From CAJUOR01 sp964596105 (lineage in GTDB: Bacteria > Bacillota_I > Bacilli_A > Erysipelotrichales > Coprobacillaceae): DNA of 13,796 nt. A program made the position numbers and the translations under genes. Location of the stretch: the NCBI GenBank assembly GCA_964596105.1, contig CAZQRT010000035.1:1-13796 (forward strand), in the 5' to 3' direction. Below are positions 1-8,059 of this stretch, in pieces. Numbering within the stretch: position 1 is the first letter of the stretch; each line of letters opens with the position of its first letter. The notes below the pieces were generated by a model. The model searched no databases. It was not told where the DNA came from and was given only the letters and a program-made list of their open reading frames with translations.

Positions 1-683
1 GTGCTTTCCTTCAACGCCCAGACCTCGTCAAAATGCCCCACCAGATCATATACCGAGGCTTCTTTATTTTTTTGATCGGTATTATACACCAGCACATCGC
101 GGTCAAACTTCTGATCCTCATTGGTGGTGAGGAAAAAATCATCCGTGTTGCGCCCGCCCAGCACATACAGATTATCGTCGGCGATGACATATTTATCATG
201 AAGACGCCCCATCATGGTCCACGGCTTGAACAGATTCAGCACGTTGTAAACTTTCATCTCGACATTTTTCGTGTTCGCGAGAGCCTGAACATAAGGACTT
301 TTAATCATGTAGTTATGAACCGACAATCCGTCCACGATAACCTGCACCTTCACCCCGCGCTCCCCGGCCGCCTTGAGCATGGCGATCATATCGAGCCCGC
401 TCTCATCGGGGCGGAAATCAAAACTGGAAAGAATCACCCGCTCTTTGGCCTGTTCGATCATCTGCATCCTCGTCAGCAAAGCGTCATGATTGTCATCGAT
501 AATATACGCCCGCTCGCCGGAAACCGTCTCCGCGTAACAGTCCTCAACCTGAAACTGATTTTTGTACTCCATACTGACCTCAGGCTGTTTTCTGTAAGGC
601 AGAATCAAGGCCAGAATATAAATGAGGACGCACGCGAGGACAAAAAGCAGCGTGACCCCGGAGATTTTATAAAATTTCTTCAT
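1..683 (-). CDS. Phospholipase D-like membrane protein (C-terminus cut by window edge)
   Basis: Reading leftwards from ATG at 683, an open frame runs off the window start (227 complete codons seen). Residues about 9–29 form one hydrophobic N-terminal membrane segment, with the rest likely outside the membrane. Residues 162–177 carry an HKD motif: H162, K164, D169, then GG at 176–177 followed by RN. This is the catalytic motif of the phospholipase D superfamily (cardiolipin synthases, PLD nucleases and transphosphatidylases). Family members usually have two HKD motifs; the second would lie beyond the window. The start follows the stop of the G5-3D gene by 14 bases, and its AGGGAGG ribosome site partly overlaps that stop, so it is co-transcribed. 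Cardiolipin synthase-like activity is possible, but substrate cannot be decided from this half. Confidence 0.85.
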   Translation of the reverse strand, partial: MKKFYKISGVTLLFVLACVLIYILALILPYRKQPEVSMEYKNQFQVEDCYAETVSGERAYIIDDNHDALLTRMQMIEQAKERVILSSFDFRPDESGLDMIAMLKAAGERGVKVQVIVDGLSVHNYMIKSPYVQALANTKNVEMKVYNVLNLFKPWTMMGRLHDKYVIADDNLYVLGGRNTDDFFLTTNEDQKFDRDVLVYNTDQKNKEASVYDLVGHFDEVWALKES

Positions 684-697
684 GACCCGGGGCCTCC

Positions 698-1630
698 CTA
701 ATAAATGCCGGTCTCCCCGCTGCCGACGCTGACAATCTCAAACTGGACATCATAACTGGTGCCGCCGCTGAACAGCCCCGCGCCCTGCGATCCGCAGAAA
801 ACATCGATATTCGTGCCGTTAATATTGCCCCCGCGGTCCAGCACAATACCGAAAAAAGGATCCGGCAGAGAGTACTGATGATTAGAAACCTTGATGATCG
901 TCCCGAACGGGATCGAAGCGTCCGCCGCCAGGACATAATACTCGCCGCCGTTATAAGACAATGTCGCGCGCGGCTCATTTTTCACGCCGTTCGTCGTGAC
1001 ATAAAGCCCGGCCGCGGTTCTCGTGCCGCAGCCTGCGCAATCCGCGCCGTACCTCGTCAGCCGCCCGGTAAACTGCACACCCGTGGAAACATAACCCTGC
1101 TCCACGACCTCATTGACCGGCATCCTCATGATCTCTTCCCCGATCTGCTTCCGGGAAACCTCTTTGCCATTCACAAATTTCTTTTTATAAATAACTTCCT
1201 TGGTGCCCTCCTGGCCGTAAACCTTGATACGGTTGCCAAAAAGGGTACGATCCTGCGACTCGATATACTCCACCTCGTAAGGCAGCGTCGCCTCTACCCG
1301 CTCCTCCTCATACGTGACGCGGGTAATCTGAATCTCCGTGTTCTCCTTGACAACTTCCTTTAAAGCGATGTTGGTCTTGTCATCGGCATTGAGACTAATC
1401 CCGAGATCCGCCAGGACGCTGCGCAGGGTATTTCTTTTCACCAGATAAGTTTCCTTTTCTTTGGCGCCGTCCTTCACAGAAACGCTGATCGCGGGTTCAT
1501 AACCGATAATCTCGGTGGTCGCGCCGACATCATGAAACATCGTCAAGGCCAAAAGATAAGCGCAAACCGCCAGACATATAAACTTCAGGCGCCGGTCACT
1601 GTCAAGAATCAGCGATTTGATAAACCCCAT
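698..1630 (-). CDS. Membrane-anchored G5-3D domain protein, YabE/RpfB-like cell-wall factor
   Basis: 310 residues. A single hydrophobic segment near residues 16–34 acts as signal anchor. A DUF348-like segment follows (about 60–104), then a G5 domain (about 102–180, with the typical charged beta repeats and GKEV near 155–158). The C-terminal 3D domain (about 184–300) shows the three aspartates that name it: D237, D265 and D276. The arrangement matches Bacillus YabE and related Rpf/Sps-type wall proteins, whose 3D domain resembles MltA-type lytic transglycosylases; a role in peptidoglycan turnover is inferred. C198, C201 and C279 could form a disulfide outside the cell. The start at 1630 lies inside tatD (29-base overlap) but has a good AAAGGAGA site 6 bases upstream. 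The tatD–yabE order is also found in Bacillus. Confidence 0.85.
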   Translation of the reverse strand: MGFIKSLILDSDRRLKFICLAVCAYLLALTMFHDVGATTEIIGYEPAISVSVKDGAKEKETYLVKRNTLRSVLADLGISLNADDKTNIALKEVVKENTEIQITRVTYEEERVEATLPYEVEYIESQDRTLFGNRIKVYGQEGTKEVIYKKKFVNGKEVSRKQIGEEIMRMPVNEVVEQGYVSTGVQFTGRLTRYGADCAGCGTRTAAGLYVTTNGVKNEPRATLSYNGGEYYVLAADASIPFGTIIKVSNHQYSLPDPFFGIVLDRGGNINGTNIDVFCGSQGAGLFSGGTSYDVQFEIVSVGSGETGIY

Positions 1631-2396
1631 GACTGCTCTCCTTTAAATGAAATACCCGCAAAGCGTTTTCCTTCATGATCCTTCCCGCATCTACTGTATC
1701 CATATTCTTTAAAGCCGCGATCGCGGAAACAATCAAAGGCACATAAGCCGGTTCATTCGGCTTGCCCCGGTAGGGATGCGGGGTTAAATAAGGACTGTCC
1801 GTCTCACACAAAAGCGAATGGATATCAACCGCGGCCGCCACCTCTTTTGGCACCCGGGCGTTTTTAAACGTGACCGGTCCGGCCAGCGAGATCAGAAAAC
1901 CCAAATTAATAAACCGCGCCGCCATCTCTTTGGAATAACCAAAACAGTGCATGACCCCGGAAACCCCGGCTTCTTTTAAGATCTCATAAGTGTCCAAAGC
2001 GGCGTCCCGGCTGTGAATCACCACGGGTAGATGATAATGCTTCGCGAGCGCCAGCTGCTTTTTAAACACCGCCTGCTGCTTATCTTTGGGAACCGTGTCC
2101 CAGTGATAATCAAGCCCGATCTCTCCCACTGCCACGACCCTTTTTTCCTTTAAAAGCGCTTCTAAAGCTGCTAATTCCAAAGAACCGGTATCTTGGCAGT
2201 CCTCGGGACCGATGCCAACCGCCGCGACCAGGTGATCATCGCTATGCGCCAGGCGCACCGCCCGCTTGCTGGAGGCCAGATCATAACCCGCCACACACAA
2301 GAAATCCACCCCGTTGGCCAGGGCGTTTTGTACATAAAGCGGCCACTGCTCAAACATCGGACTGCTGTTTAAATGACAATGCGTGTCGCAGTACAC
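1602..2396 (-). CDS. tatD: TatD family metal-dependent hydrolase (DNase)
   Basis: 264 residues, normal length for TatD. Metal-site residues are visible: H6 and H8 in the N-terminal DTHCHL motif, E92 in GEIGLDYH, H128 in VIHSRDA, H150 in MHCFGY, and D200 in CETDSPYL. Family members are TIM-barrel, divalent-metal 3'-5' exonucleases/DNases in the cytoplasm. The start is a GTG preceded by AAGGTGAT, with no better ATG nearby. One oddity: the family's usual GxHP motif after the second strand reads GIGP here (G63), so that His is missing although the other ligands remain. First gene of the leftward run; it overlaps the G5-3D gene by 29 bases. Confidence 0.93.
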   Translation of the reverse strand: MYCDTHCHLNSSPMFEQWPLYVQNALANGVDFLCVAGYDLASSKRAVRLAHSDDHLVAAVGIGPEDCQDTGSLELAALEALLKEKRVVAVGEIGLDYHWDTVPKDKQQAVFKKQLALAKHYHLPVVIHSRDAALDTYEILKEAGVSGVMHCFGYSKEMAARFINLGFLISLAGPVTFKNARVPKEVAAAVDIHSLLCETDSPYLTPHPYRGKPNEPAYVPLIVSAIAALKNMDTVDAGRIMKENALRVFHLKESSHGVYQIADS

Positions 2397-2417
2397 AATA
2401 TCACCTTCTTAAACGCC

Positions 2418-2447
2418 ATCATATCATAATATCAAAAAAAATGCAAA
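2418..2447 (-). promoter_or_regulatory. Putative sigma-A promoter for the tatD run
   Basis: On the minus strand TTTGCA (2447–2442) is followed 18 bases later by TATGAT (2423–2418), just upstream of the tatD ribosome site. It sits in the divergent gap back to back with the promoter of the aldo/keto reductase genes. Confidence 0.5.
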
Positions 2448-2469
2448 TTCGCCCCGGTAGTCAAAAAGT

Positions 2470-2498
2470 TTCCCTTTTCATGATGATTAAGATATAAT
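2470..2498 (+). promoter_or_regulatory. Putative promoter for the aldo/keto reductase pair
   Basis: A perfect TATAAT lies at 2493–2498, 22 bases before the start codon, with a weak TTCCCT at 2470–2475 in the -35 place (17-base spacer). The gene has a near-ideal AAAGGAGG ribosome site at 2506–2513. Confidence 0.5.
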
Positions 2499-2520
2499 AA
2501 AGAGAAAGGAGGAATTCAAC

Positions 2521-3642
2521 ATGAAAAAATTAGGATTTGGTTTAATGCGCCTGCCAACCATTGACCCGAACAACCCCGCCGATATCGATATCGAACAGCT
2601 CAAACAAATGGTGGACCTGTTCATCGAAAACGGCTTCACCTACTTTGACACCGCCTGGATGTACAACGGCTTTGAAAGCGAGAAAGCCGCCAAAACCGCG
2701 CTGGTCTCCCGCTATCCCCGCGACCGCTTCACCCTGGCCACCAAACTGCACTCCGCCTTTATCAACTCCCTTGAAGACCGCGACAAAGTCTTCAACGCCC
2801 AGCTCGATAAAACCGGTGTCAGCTATTTTGACTACTATCTCTTGCACGGGGTGGAAAAAGGCTCCCTGGCCAAATATGAACAGTTTGACTGCTTTAACTG
2901 GCTGTTAGAAAAGAAAGCCCAGGGGCTCATCAAACACGCCGGATTCTCCTATCATGACACCCCGGAACTGCTCGATGAGATTTTAACGAAACATCCGGAC
3001 ATGGAATTTGTCCAGCTCCAGCTGAATTATCTTGACTGGGACAGCGAATGGATCCAGTCCAAAGGCTGCTATGAGGTCGCCTGCAAGCATCATAAACCGG
3101 TCATTGTCATGGAACCCGTGAAGGGCGGCACCCTGGCCAGCGTACCGGCTGAGGCGGAAGAAATCTTCAAAGCCAGAAATCCCGAGGCTTCCATCGCCAG
3201 CTGGGCCATCCGCTTCGCCGCCAGCCTCGACAATGTCATGGTCGTATTATCCGGCATGTCCAACCTCGCCCAGATCACCGACAACATCTCATACATGAAA
3301 GACTTCCAGCCGCTGACCAAGGAAGAAACCGAACTCTGCTTCCAGGCCGCCAAAATCATCAAAAATCAGATCGCCATCCCTTGCACCGGCTGCTCCTACT
3401 GCACCGAAGGCTGCCCGCAGCGCATCCCGATCCCGCGCTACTTCTCTTTATACAATGAAGACATGCGCGAGGCCGAAAGCAAAGGCTGGACCATCAACCT
3501 CACCAACTACGACAATCTCGCGAAAACCTTCGGCCGCGCCGAAGACTGCATCGCCTGCGGCCAGTGTGAAGGCGTCTGCCCGCAGCATCTGAACATCATC
3601 GAGCTCATGCGAAAAGTCAGCGCCCGCTACGATCACCGTTAA
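2521..3642 (+). CDS. Aldo/keto reductase with C-terminal double [4Fe-4S] ferredoxin domain
   Basis: 373 residues. The N-terminal TIM barrel (about 1–280) is an aldo/keto reductase; the sequence starts directly at the first beta strand (LGFGLMRLP), as in the ferredoxin-fused group. The classical tetrad is present: D43, Y48, K75 and H109, so NAD(P)H-dependent carbonyl reduction is plausible. The C-terminal part holds two cysteine clusters, C288/C291/C294/C298 and C343/C346/C349/C353, each followed by Pro, typical of two [4Fe-4S] centres. The fusion suggests electron exchange between ferredoxin-type clusters and the barrel in an anaerobe; substrate is unknown. It is followed 18 bases later by a second, diverged homologue in the same operon. 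Confidence 0.93.
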   Translation: MKKLGFGLMRLPTIDPNNPADIDIEQLKQMVDLFIENGFTYFDTAWMYNGFESEKAAKTALVSRYPRDRFTLATKLHSAFINSLEDRDKVFNAQLDKTGVSYFDYYLLHGVEKGSLAKYEQFDCFNWLLEKKAQGLIKHAGFSYHDTPELLDEILTKHPDMEFVQLQLNYLDWDSEWIQSKGCYEVACKHHKPVIVMEPVKGGTLASVPAEAEEIFKARNPEASIASWAIRFAASLDNVMVVLSGMSNLAQITDNISYMKDFQPLTKEETELCFQAAKIIKNQIAIPCTGCSYCTEGCPQRIPIPRYFSLYNEDMREAESKGWTINLTNYDNLAKTFGRAEDCIACGQCEGVCPQHLNIIELMRKVSARYDHR

Positions 3643-3660
3643 AACAAGGAGCAGACAGTC

Positions 3661-4752
3661 ATGAAATACCGCAAGCTGCCAAAAGGCAGTGAAGAGATTT
3701 CCATCATCGGTTTAGGCGGCTCCGGCATCCATGAAGCCGATGCAAAGACCCGGGTCGCCATCTTAAAAGATGCCTTCGCCAATGGCATCAACTATTTTGA
3801 TCTCGCCCTCAGCGAAGACACCGCCCTGCCCGCCTACCGTGAAGCCTTCAAAGACGTCCGCGACCAGGTGTACTACCAGATCCACTTCGGCGCCGACTAC
3901 TCCCGCCACAAATACGGCTGGACCACCAATCTCAAACTCATCAACCAGAACATCAAGAGAATACTGGACACCCTGGAAACCGACTATATCGACTTTGGTT
4001 TCATCCACTGCCTCGATGAGGAGGGAGATGTTGAGGAGTATATTCATAACGGCGTCCTCGCGGAAATCAAAAGCCTCAAAGAAAAGGGCATCGTCAGACA
4101 TATCGGCCTTTCCACCCACAACCCGAAGATCGCGCTAAAGCTCATGGATGAGATCGACATGCTGATGTTCTCCATCAACCCCGCCTTTGACCGTCAGGCC
4201 GGCGACTACGCGATCGGCTCTCTAGATGAGCGCCGCGCCATGTACCTGACAGCCGAGAAAGCCCAAGTCGGCATCTCGGTCATGAAACCGTTCGCCGGCG
4301 GCCAGCTGTTAAAAGATGAAACCTCGCCGTTCAAAAAAGCCCTAAGCAAAGAAGCCTGCCTGCAGTACGCCCTCGATCAGCCCGGCGTCATCACCGTGCT
4401 CCCCGGCGTGCGCAGTCTGGATGATCTTCATGAACTCTTAGCCTTTTTGGACTGCCCGGAAGACAAGAAAGACTACTCGTCCCTCGCGCAACTGTCGCTG
4501 CAAATGCCGGCCAGCTGTGTCTACTGCCATCACTGCGAACCCTGCCCGATGGGGCTTGATATCGCGCTGATCAACCAGTATTATGATCTGGCCGTCCTGG
4601 CTCACGATGAGCTGGCCAAAGATCATTATCTCCACCTGGACAAACAGGCCAAAGACTGCGCGCAGTGCGGACACTGCAACCAGCGCTGCCCGTTCCAGAT
4701 TGATCAGATGGCGCGCATGAAAGAAATCGCTAATTACTTTGAAAACGCATAA
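3661..4752 (+). CDS. Diverged aldo/keto reductase-like protein with ferredoxin domain
   Basis: 363 residues, same architecture as the preceding gene: aldo/keto reductase barrel (about 1–280) and two cysteine clusters, C286/C289/C292/C295 and C333/C336/C339/C343. Aligned by eye to its neighbour, the catalytic Asp (D47) and His (H116) positions are kept. The Tyr position falls on E52 and the Lys position on H75 (in YYQIHFG). Standard aldo/keto chemistry therefore looks unlikely. It may be a redox partner, a subunit of a complex with the upstream reductase, or an enzyme with altered chemistry. The start has AAGGAG at 3646–3651 with a 9-base spacer. No convincing terminator follows in the 118-base gap to the next gene. 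Confidence 0.88.
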   Translation: MKYRKLPKGSEEISIIGLGGSGIHEADAKTRVAILKDAFANGINYFDLALSEDTALPAYREAFKDVRDQVYYQIHFGADYSRHKYGWTTNLKLINQNIKRILDTLETDYIDFGFIHCLDEEGDVEEYIHNGVLAEIKSLKEKGIVRHIGLSTHNPKIALKLMDEIDMLMFSINPAFDRQAGDYAIGSLDERRAMYLTAEKAQVGISVMKPFAGGQLLKDETSPFKKALSKEACLQYALDQPGVITVLPGVRSLDDLHELLAFLDCPEDKKDYSSLAQLSLQMPASCVYCHHCEPCPMGLDIALINQYYDLAVLAHDELAKDHYLHLDKQAKDCAQCGHCNQRCPFQIDQMARMKEIANYFENA

Positions 4753-4828
4753 ACCGTTTCTCTTTATTTTACTAAAGTAGATAACCGCCGCTTTTTTCTT
4801 TCTTTTTTATGGTAAATATCCCATTTCA

Positions 4829-4837
4829 TGGTACAAT
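4829..4837 (+). promoter_or_regulatory. Extended -10 promoter for the PatB-type lyase
   Basis: TGG followed by TACAAT gives an extended -10 element 33 bases before the start codon. No good -35 box is visible. The rest of the gap 4753–4870 is AT-rich and holds only the ribosome site AGGGAGGA (4853–4860). Confidence 0.5.
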
Positions 4838-4870
4838 GAGAAAGTAAACTCAAGGGAGGACAATAAAAAC

Positions 4871-6067
4871 ATGAAGTACAATTTTGATGAAATCATCGAC
4901 CGTCGTCACGACCCTTACAGCTATTCCATGAAATGGGTAGACTCCAGAGAAATGGACCGCGCCTTCGGCCGTCCCGTTTCGGACCAGCCTGATCCGGAAG
5001 ACAAAATCTGCCTGCAGACCGCCGACATGGACTTCAAAGTGGCTCCGCCGATCATCGCCGCTATGCACAAGGTTGCCGATCACGGCATCTACGGCTATTC
5101 CCGGACCACCGATGAGTACCGTGACGCGATCGTCAGCTGGTTTCACAGAAGAATGGGCTGGGATTTTAATCCTTATGACATCACCTTTATGCACGGCACC
5201 CATACCGGCGTCGCGGAATGCGTGAAACGTCTGACCAAACCCGGTGAGGGCGTCATCGTGCTGGTGCCAAGCTACTCCTATCACGGCGATATCGAAGCCA
5301 ACGGCCGCGTCTTTGTCCCGGTCGAAATGGACTGCGATGAAAACAACTACTACACCATCAACTACGAAAAACTGGAAGAAGCCGCTTCCCAGGAAAACAA
5401 CACGATGTTTGTGATCTGCCATCCGCATAACCCGACAGGAAGAATCTGGACCGATGAGGAACTGTTGAAGATGGCCGAGATTTCCCGCAAACACAACGTC
5501 ATCATGGTCAGCGACGAAGTGCACGGCGATATCATCCGCGCCGGACAGAAGTTCCATCCGATGATGAGCGTCGTTGGCCCGCAGGGTATGGTCACTTTAA
5601 ACGCCATAAACAAGACTTTCAACTTAGCCGGACTTTCCATGTCAGCGATGATTCTCTCCGATGAAAAATTAAAAGAGCAGTTCGGACCATATTTCTCGCT
5701 GCCTTCACCGTTTGGTGTCGCCGCTGTCATCGCCGCGTATAATGAAAGCGAAGACTGGGTCGATGAACTCAACATCTACATCGACGATATTCTGAACACC
5801 GTCGACCAGTTCATTAAAACGAGAATGCCGAAAGCCAAATGCCGCAGACCGGATGGCGGATACATCATCTGGATCGACATGAGAGGCTACGGCCTGACTG
5901 ATGAGGAAATCGAGCATAAGATCAAAGACGAATGCCACGTCATGCTTTCATACGGCGCCGGCTTCGACTCCAAGTACAAAGGTCAGTTCGTCCGCGCCTG
6001 TCTGGCTTCCCCGAAAGCCATGGTCATGGAGGCCTTTGAGAGAATCGCCAAAGCCTTTGAAGGATAA
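4871..6067 (+). CDS. PatB/MalY family PLP-dependent C-S lyase / aminotransferase
   Basis: 398 residues, a fold-type I PLP enzyme. Visible family marks are ADMDF (51–55), YGY (74–76), HNPTG (186–190, N187), SDEVHGD (214–220, D215 to bind the PLP ring nitrogen), the Schiff-base lysine K248 in NKTFNLAGL, and the substrate carboxylate arginine R376 in FVRACLASP. The MalY/PatB group cleaves cystathionine or cysteine conjugates to a thiol, pyruvate and ammonia (cystathionine beta-lyase activity, methionine metabolism). Some members are true aminotransferases, so exact substrate is open. It has its own promoter and a strong terminator directly after its stop codon, so it is probably monocistronic. 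Confidence 0.92.
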   Translation: MKYNFDEIIDRRHDPYSYSMKWVDSREMDRAFGRPVSDQPDPEDKICLQTADMDFKVAPPIIAAMHKVADHGIYGYSRTTDEYRDAIVSWFHRRMGWDFNPYDITFMHGTHTGVAECVKRLTKPGEGVIVLVPSYSYHGDIEANGRVFVPVEMDCDENNYYTINYEKLEEAASQENNTMFVICHPHNPTGRIWTDEELLKMAEISRKHNVIMVSDEVHGDIIRAGQKFHPMMSVVGPQGMVTLNAINKTFNLAGLSMSAMILSDEKLKEQFGPYFSLPSPFGVAAVIAAYNESEDWVDELNIYIDDILNTVDQFIKTRMPKAKCRRPDGGYIIWIDMRGYGLTDEEIEHKIKDECHVMLSYGAGFDSKYKGQFVRACLASPKAMVMEAFERIAKAFEG

Positions 6068-6092
6068 AAAAAACCGCGCAAGCGGTTTTTTT
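6066..6092 (+). terminator. Rho-independent terminator after the PatB-type gene
   Basis: CCGC–GCAA–GCGG stem with a GNRA-type tetraloop (6074–6085), extended by A-run/T-run pairing and ending in seven T residues. It starts at the stop codon. The A-run makes it potentially active in both directions. Confidence 0.88.
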
Positions 6093-6132
6093 CTTAATTT
6101 TTTCTGACCTTGAAAACAACGAAAAAGAAAAC

Positions 6133-6141
6133 TGTTATAAT
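6133..6141 (+). promoter_or_regulatory. Extended -10 promoter for the GT51 gene
   Basis: TGT followed by a perfect TATAAT (6136–6141). A TTGAAA at 6110–6115 is 20 bases away, too far for an ideal -35. Transcription would start near 6148, leaving a leader of only about a dozen bases before ATG at 6160. Confidence 0.55.
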
Positions 6142-6159
6142 GGCGCTGAGGTGAAAGCC

Positions 6160-6855
6160 ATGTTTAAACTGATCCGCCGCGTCCTGACCGTCCTCCTCGT
6201 GCTCATCTTATCAGTCAGCGCTTATTATCTGTACCAGGGATACGCCCTGTATCAGGAAGTCCTGGAAACCAGAAGCCTGGAAGCAAGAGTGCAGGAAGTC
6301 ACGGCCATGGAAAACTATACCAGCTATGAGCAGTTGGATCCCCTCTACATCAACGCTGTCATCAGCGCCGAAGACCGCCGCTTCTTCAGCCACGGCGGCA
6401 TCGACCTCATCGCCACCATCCGCGCCATCTGGACCGATCTTCAGGCCCGCTCCTTTGTCCAGGGCGGCAGCACCATCACCCAGCAAGTCAGCAAAAATCT
6501 CCTTTTCGACCAGGAAAAAAAGCTCACGCGGAAAACCGCGGAGCTCTTTGCCGTGCATGATATCGAATCGAAGTACTCCAAACAGGAAATATTCGCGCTC
6601 TATGTCAACACCGCCTACTTTGGCAGCGGCAACTACGGCATCTACGAAGCCAGCACCGGCTACTTCGACAAACTGCCAAAAGATCTCAGTGACGGGGAAG
6701 CCGTCTTTCTGGCCGCGATGCCTAACGCCCCGTCTATTTTTTCGGAAGAAAAGGAACCCCGCGACGAGCGCATTGCATACATCCTTTCAAACATGGTGAA
6801 AAACGGTTATTTAAGCGCGGAGGAAGCCTCTAAAATACAAAGTTCCCATCCTTGA
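6160..6855 (+). CDS. Monofunctional peptidoglycan glycosyltransferase (GT51)
   Basis: 231 residues from ATG at 6160. An N-terminal membrane segment (about 7–27) anchors a GT51 domain outside the cell. GT51 motifs are clear: AEDRRFF with catalytic E71 and H78, GGSTITQQ (102–109), RKTAE (124–128, second key Glu E128), and GNYGIYEASTGYF. No transpeptidase domain follows, so this is an MtgA/Mgt-type enzyme that polymerises lipid II into glycan strands, not a bifunctional PBP. An in-frame GTG at 6151 is possible. I prefer ATG at 6160 because GAGGTGA (6148–6154) then serves as ribosome site, whereas the GTG has no ribosome site and lies right at the predicted transcription start. The 3' end overlaps the convergent M29 gene by 26 bases. 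Confidence 0.9.
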   Translation: MFKLIRRVLTVLLVLILSVSAYYLYQGYALYQEVLETRSLEARVQEVTAMENYTSYEQLDPLYINAVISAEDRRFFSHGGIDLIATIRAIWTDLQARSFVQGGSTITQQVSKNLLFDQEKKLTRKTAELFAVHDIESKYSKQEIFALYVNTAYFGSGNYGIYEASTGYFDKLPKDLSDGEAVFLAAMPNAPSIFSEEKEPRDERIAYILSNMVKNGYLSAEEASKIQSSHP

Positions 6856-8059
6856 AGACGACCACTTCCGAGCCGTCCGCCAGCGTGCCGATGATCGATA
6901 AATCGGGACTGCCGTACATGAAGTCGCAGTGCGTCAGAGAAAAATTCGCGCCGCGCGCTTTCAGCTCTTCTTCGCTCATTTCCGTGCCGCCTCTGATATT
7001 GTACGGATAGCAGGCGCCCAGCGCCATATGACAGCTGGCGTTCTCATCGATCAGGCCGTTATAGAAGAGACGGTTTTTCTGTGAGATCGGGGAATCATCG
7101 CTGATCAAAGCCAGCTCGCCGAGATGGCGCGCCCCTTCATCCATCTTTAACAGATTTTCCAGGCTCGCGACATTTTCGCTGGCGCCAAAATCCACGACCT
7201 CACCGCGTTCAAAGCGGAACCAGAAATCTTTGACCAGCTTGCCCTGGATCAAAAGCGGCCGCGTCGCGTAAACGATGCCGTCGGCTTTGTCACGGTGCGG
7301 CATGCAGAAGATTTCCTCGGTCGGCAGGTTCGGGACAAACCCGACATGATCCGGGGTCCACTCCATGCCGCCTTCCCACTGATGATCAGCCACCAGCCCG
7401 ATCGTGATATCCGTGCCTAATTTGTTTTGGATATGCAGCTTTTGAAACTGATAAGCCGTCAGTTTCTTGCCGTGCTCCACGATGCTGGCGGAATGTTTGG
7501 CCCAGACCTCCACCGGATCATGCTCATCATCGATCCGGCAGCAGGAAAAGATATCATCCCACAAAAGATCCACGGCATTTTCCGCACCGGGATGAACCAT
7601 CCCGGCCCACGTCTCATTCGGCAGCAGTTCCACCGACCACTGGCCGATATTGTTACCCGTGTAGTAGCGTAAATCTTTCATCGCCTCGGCCTGCGCCATT
7701 TGCGCGATGTGCATCTTTTTGCTGTCAACATCCCGCAAGAGTAAAGGGTTACTCGAGCCGATGCTTAAAAAAGCCGCGCCTCTGTCGATGGCGTTTTTGC
7801 GCTGTTCATGATGCCAGGACGGATACTCCCCTAAGGTTTTCTCATCAACATGGAGATAACGAAGCTTCGTGATCTCGCCGTCGTTGTACACCACTTCGAC
7901 ATCGCCGGCCCCGGCCTCATAAGCGGCCTCCACAACTTTTCTCACATACCAGGCGCAGTCGACATCAGCCTGGATCACGAGCAGCTGCCCGGGCTGAATA
8001 TTGACGCCGGTCTTGACCGCCAGCCGGGCATATTTTTTTATTTTATCCGCAAAACTCAT
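6830..8059 (-). CDS. M29 family metalloaminopeptidase (AmpS/AmpT-like)
   Basis: 409 residues, the usual size of M29 (thermophilic aminopeptidase) proteins. Motifs carrying the expected two-metal ligands are present: the Glu pair of NLPTEE (E248/E249), E315 in HLGELAL, H344 in ASCHMALG, and H377 and D379 in THCDFMYGS. Family members are cytoplasmic and remove N-terminal residues from peptides. This is the last gene of the ATP-grasp operon. Its ATG overlaps the TGA stop of the ATP-grasp A gene by 4 bases, which suggests translational coupling and a linked job, such as trimming the product or precursor of the ligases. No terminator is seen; the gene ends inside the tail of the opposing GT51 gene. 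Confidence 0.93.
   Translation of the reverse strand: MSFADKIKKYARLAVKTGVNIQPGQLLVIQADVDCAWYVRKVVEAAYEAGAGDVEVVYNDGEITKLRYLHVDEKTLGEYPSWHHEQRKNAIDRGAAFLSIGSSNPLLLRDVDSKKMHIAQMAQAEAMKDLRYYTGNNIGQWSVELLPNETWAGMVHPGAENAVDLLWDDIFSCCRIDDEHDPVEVWAKHSASIVEHGKKLTAYQFQKLHIQNKLGTDITIGLVADHQWEGGMEWTPDHVGFVPNLPTEEIFCMPHRDKADGIVYATRPLLIQGKLVKDFWFRFERGEVVDFGASENVASLENLLKMDEGARHLGELALISDDSPISQKNRLFYNGLIDENASCHMALGACYPYNIRGGTEMSEEELKARGANFSLTHCDFMYGSPDLSIIGTLADGSEVVVFKDGNFVF

Noticed and set aside
33..701. Plus-strand open frame of 222 codons
   Set aside because: It is antisense to the PLD-like gene, which carries a clear HKD motif, membrane segment and ribosome site on the minus strand. The plus frame shows no recognisable domain.
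4763..4778. Possible terminator hairpin after the second aldo/keto reductase
   Set aside because: Only a 5-base A/T-rich stem (CTTTA/TAAAG) with no directly following T-run; too weak to call.
4850..5557. Minus-strand open frame of 235 codons
   Set aside because: Shadow of the PatB-type gene, whose strand carries all PLP motifs; the antisense product is a Val/His/Asp-rich string typical of reverse-frame translation.
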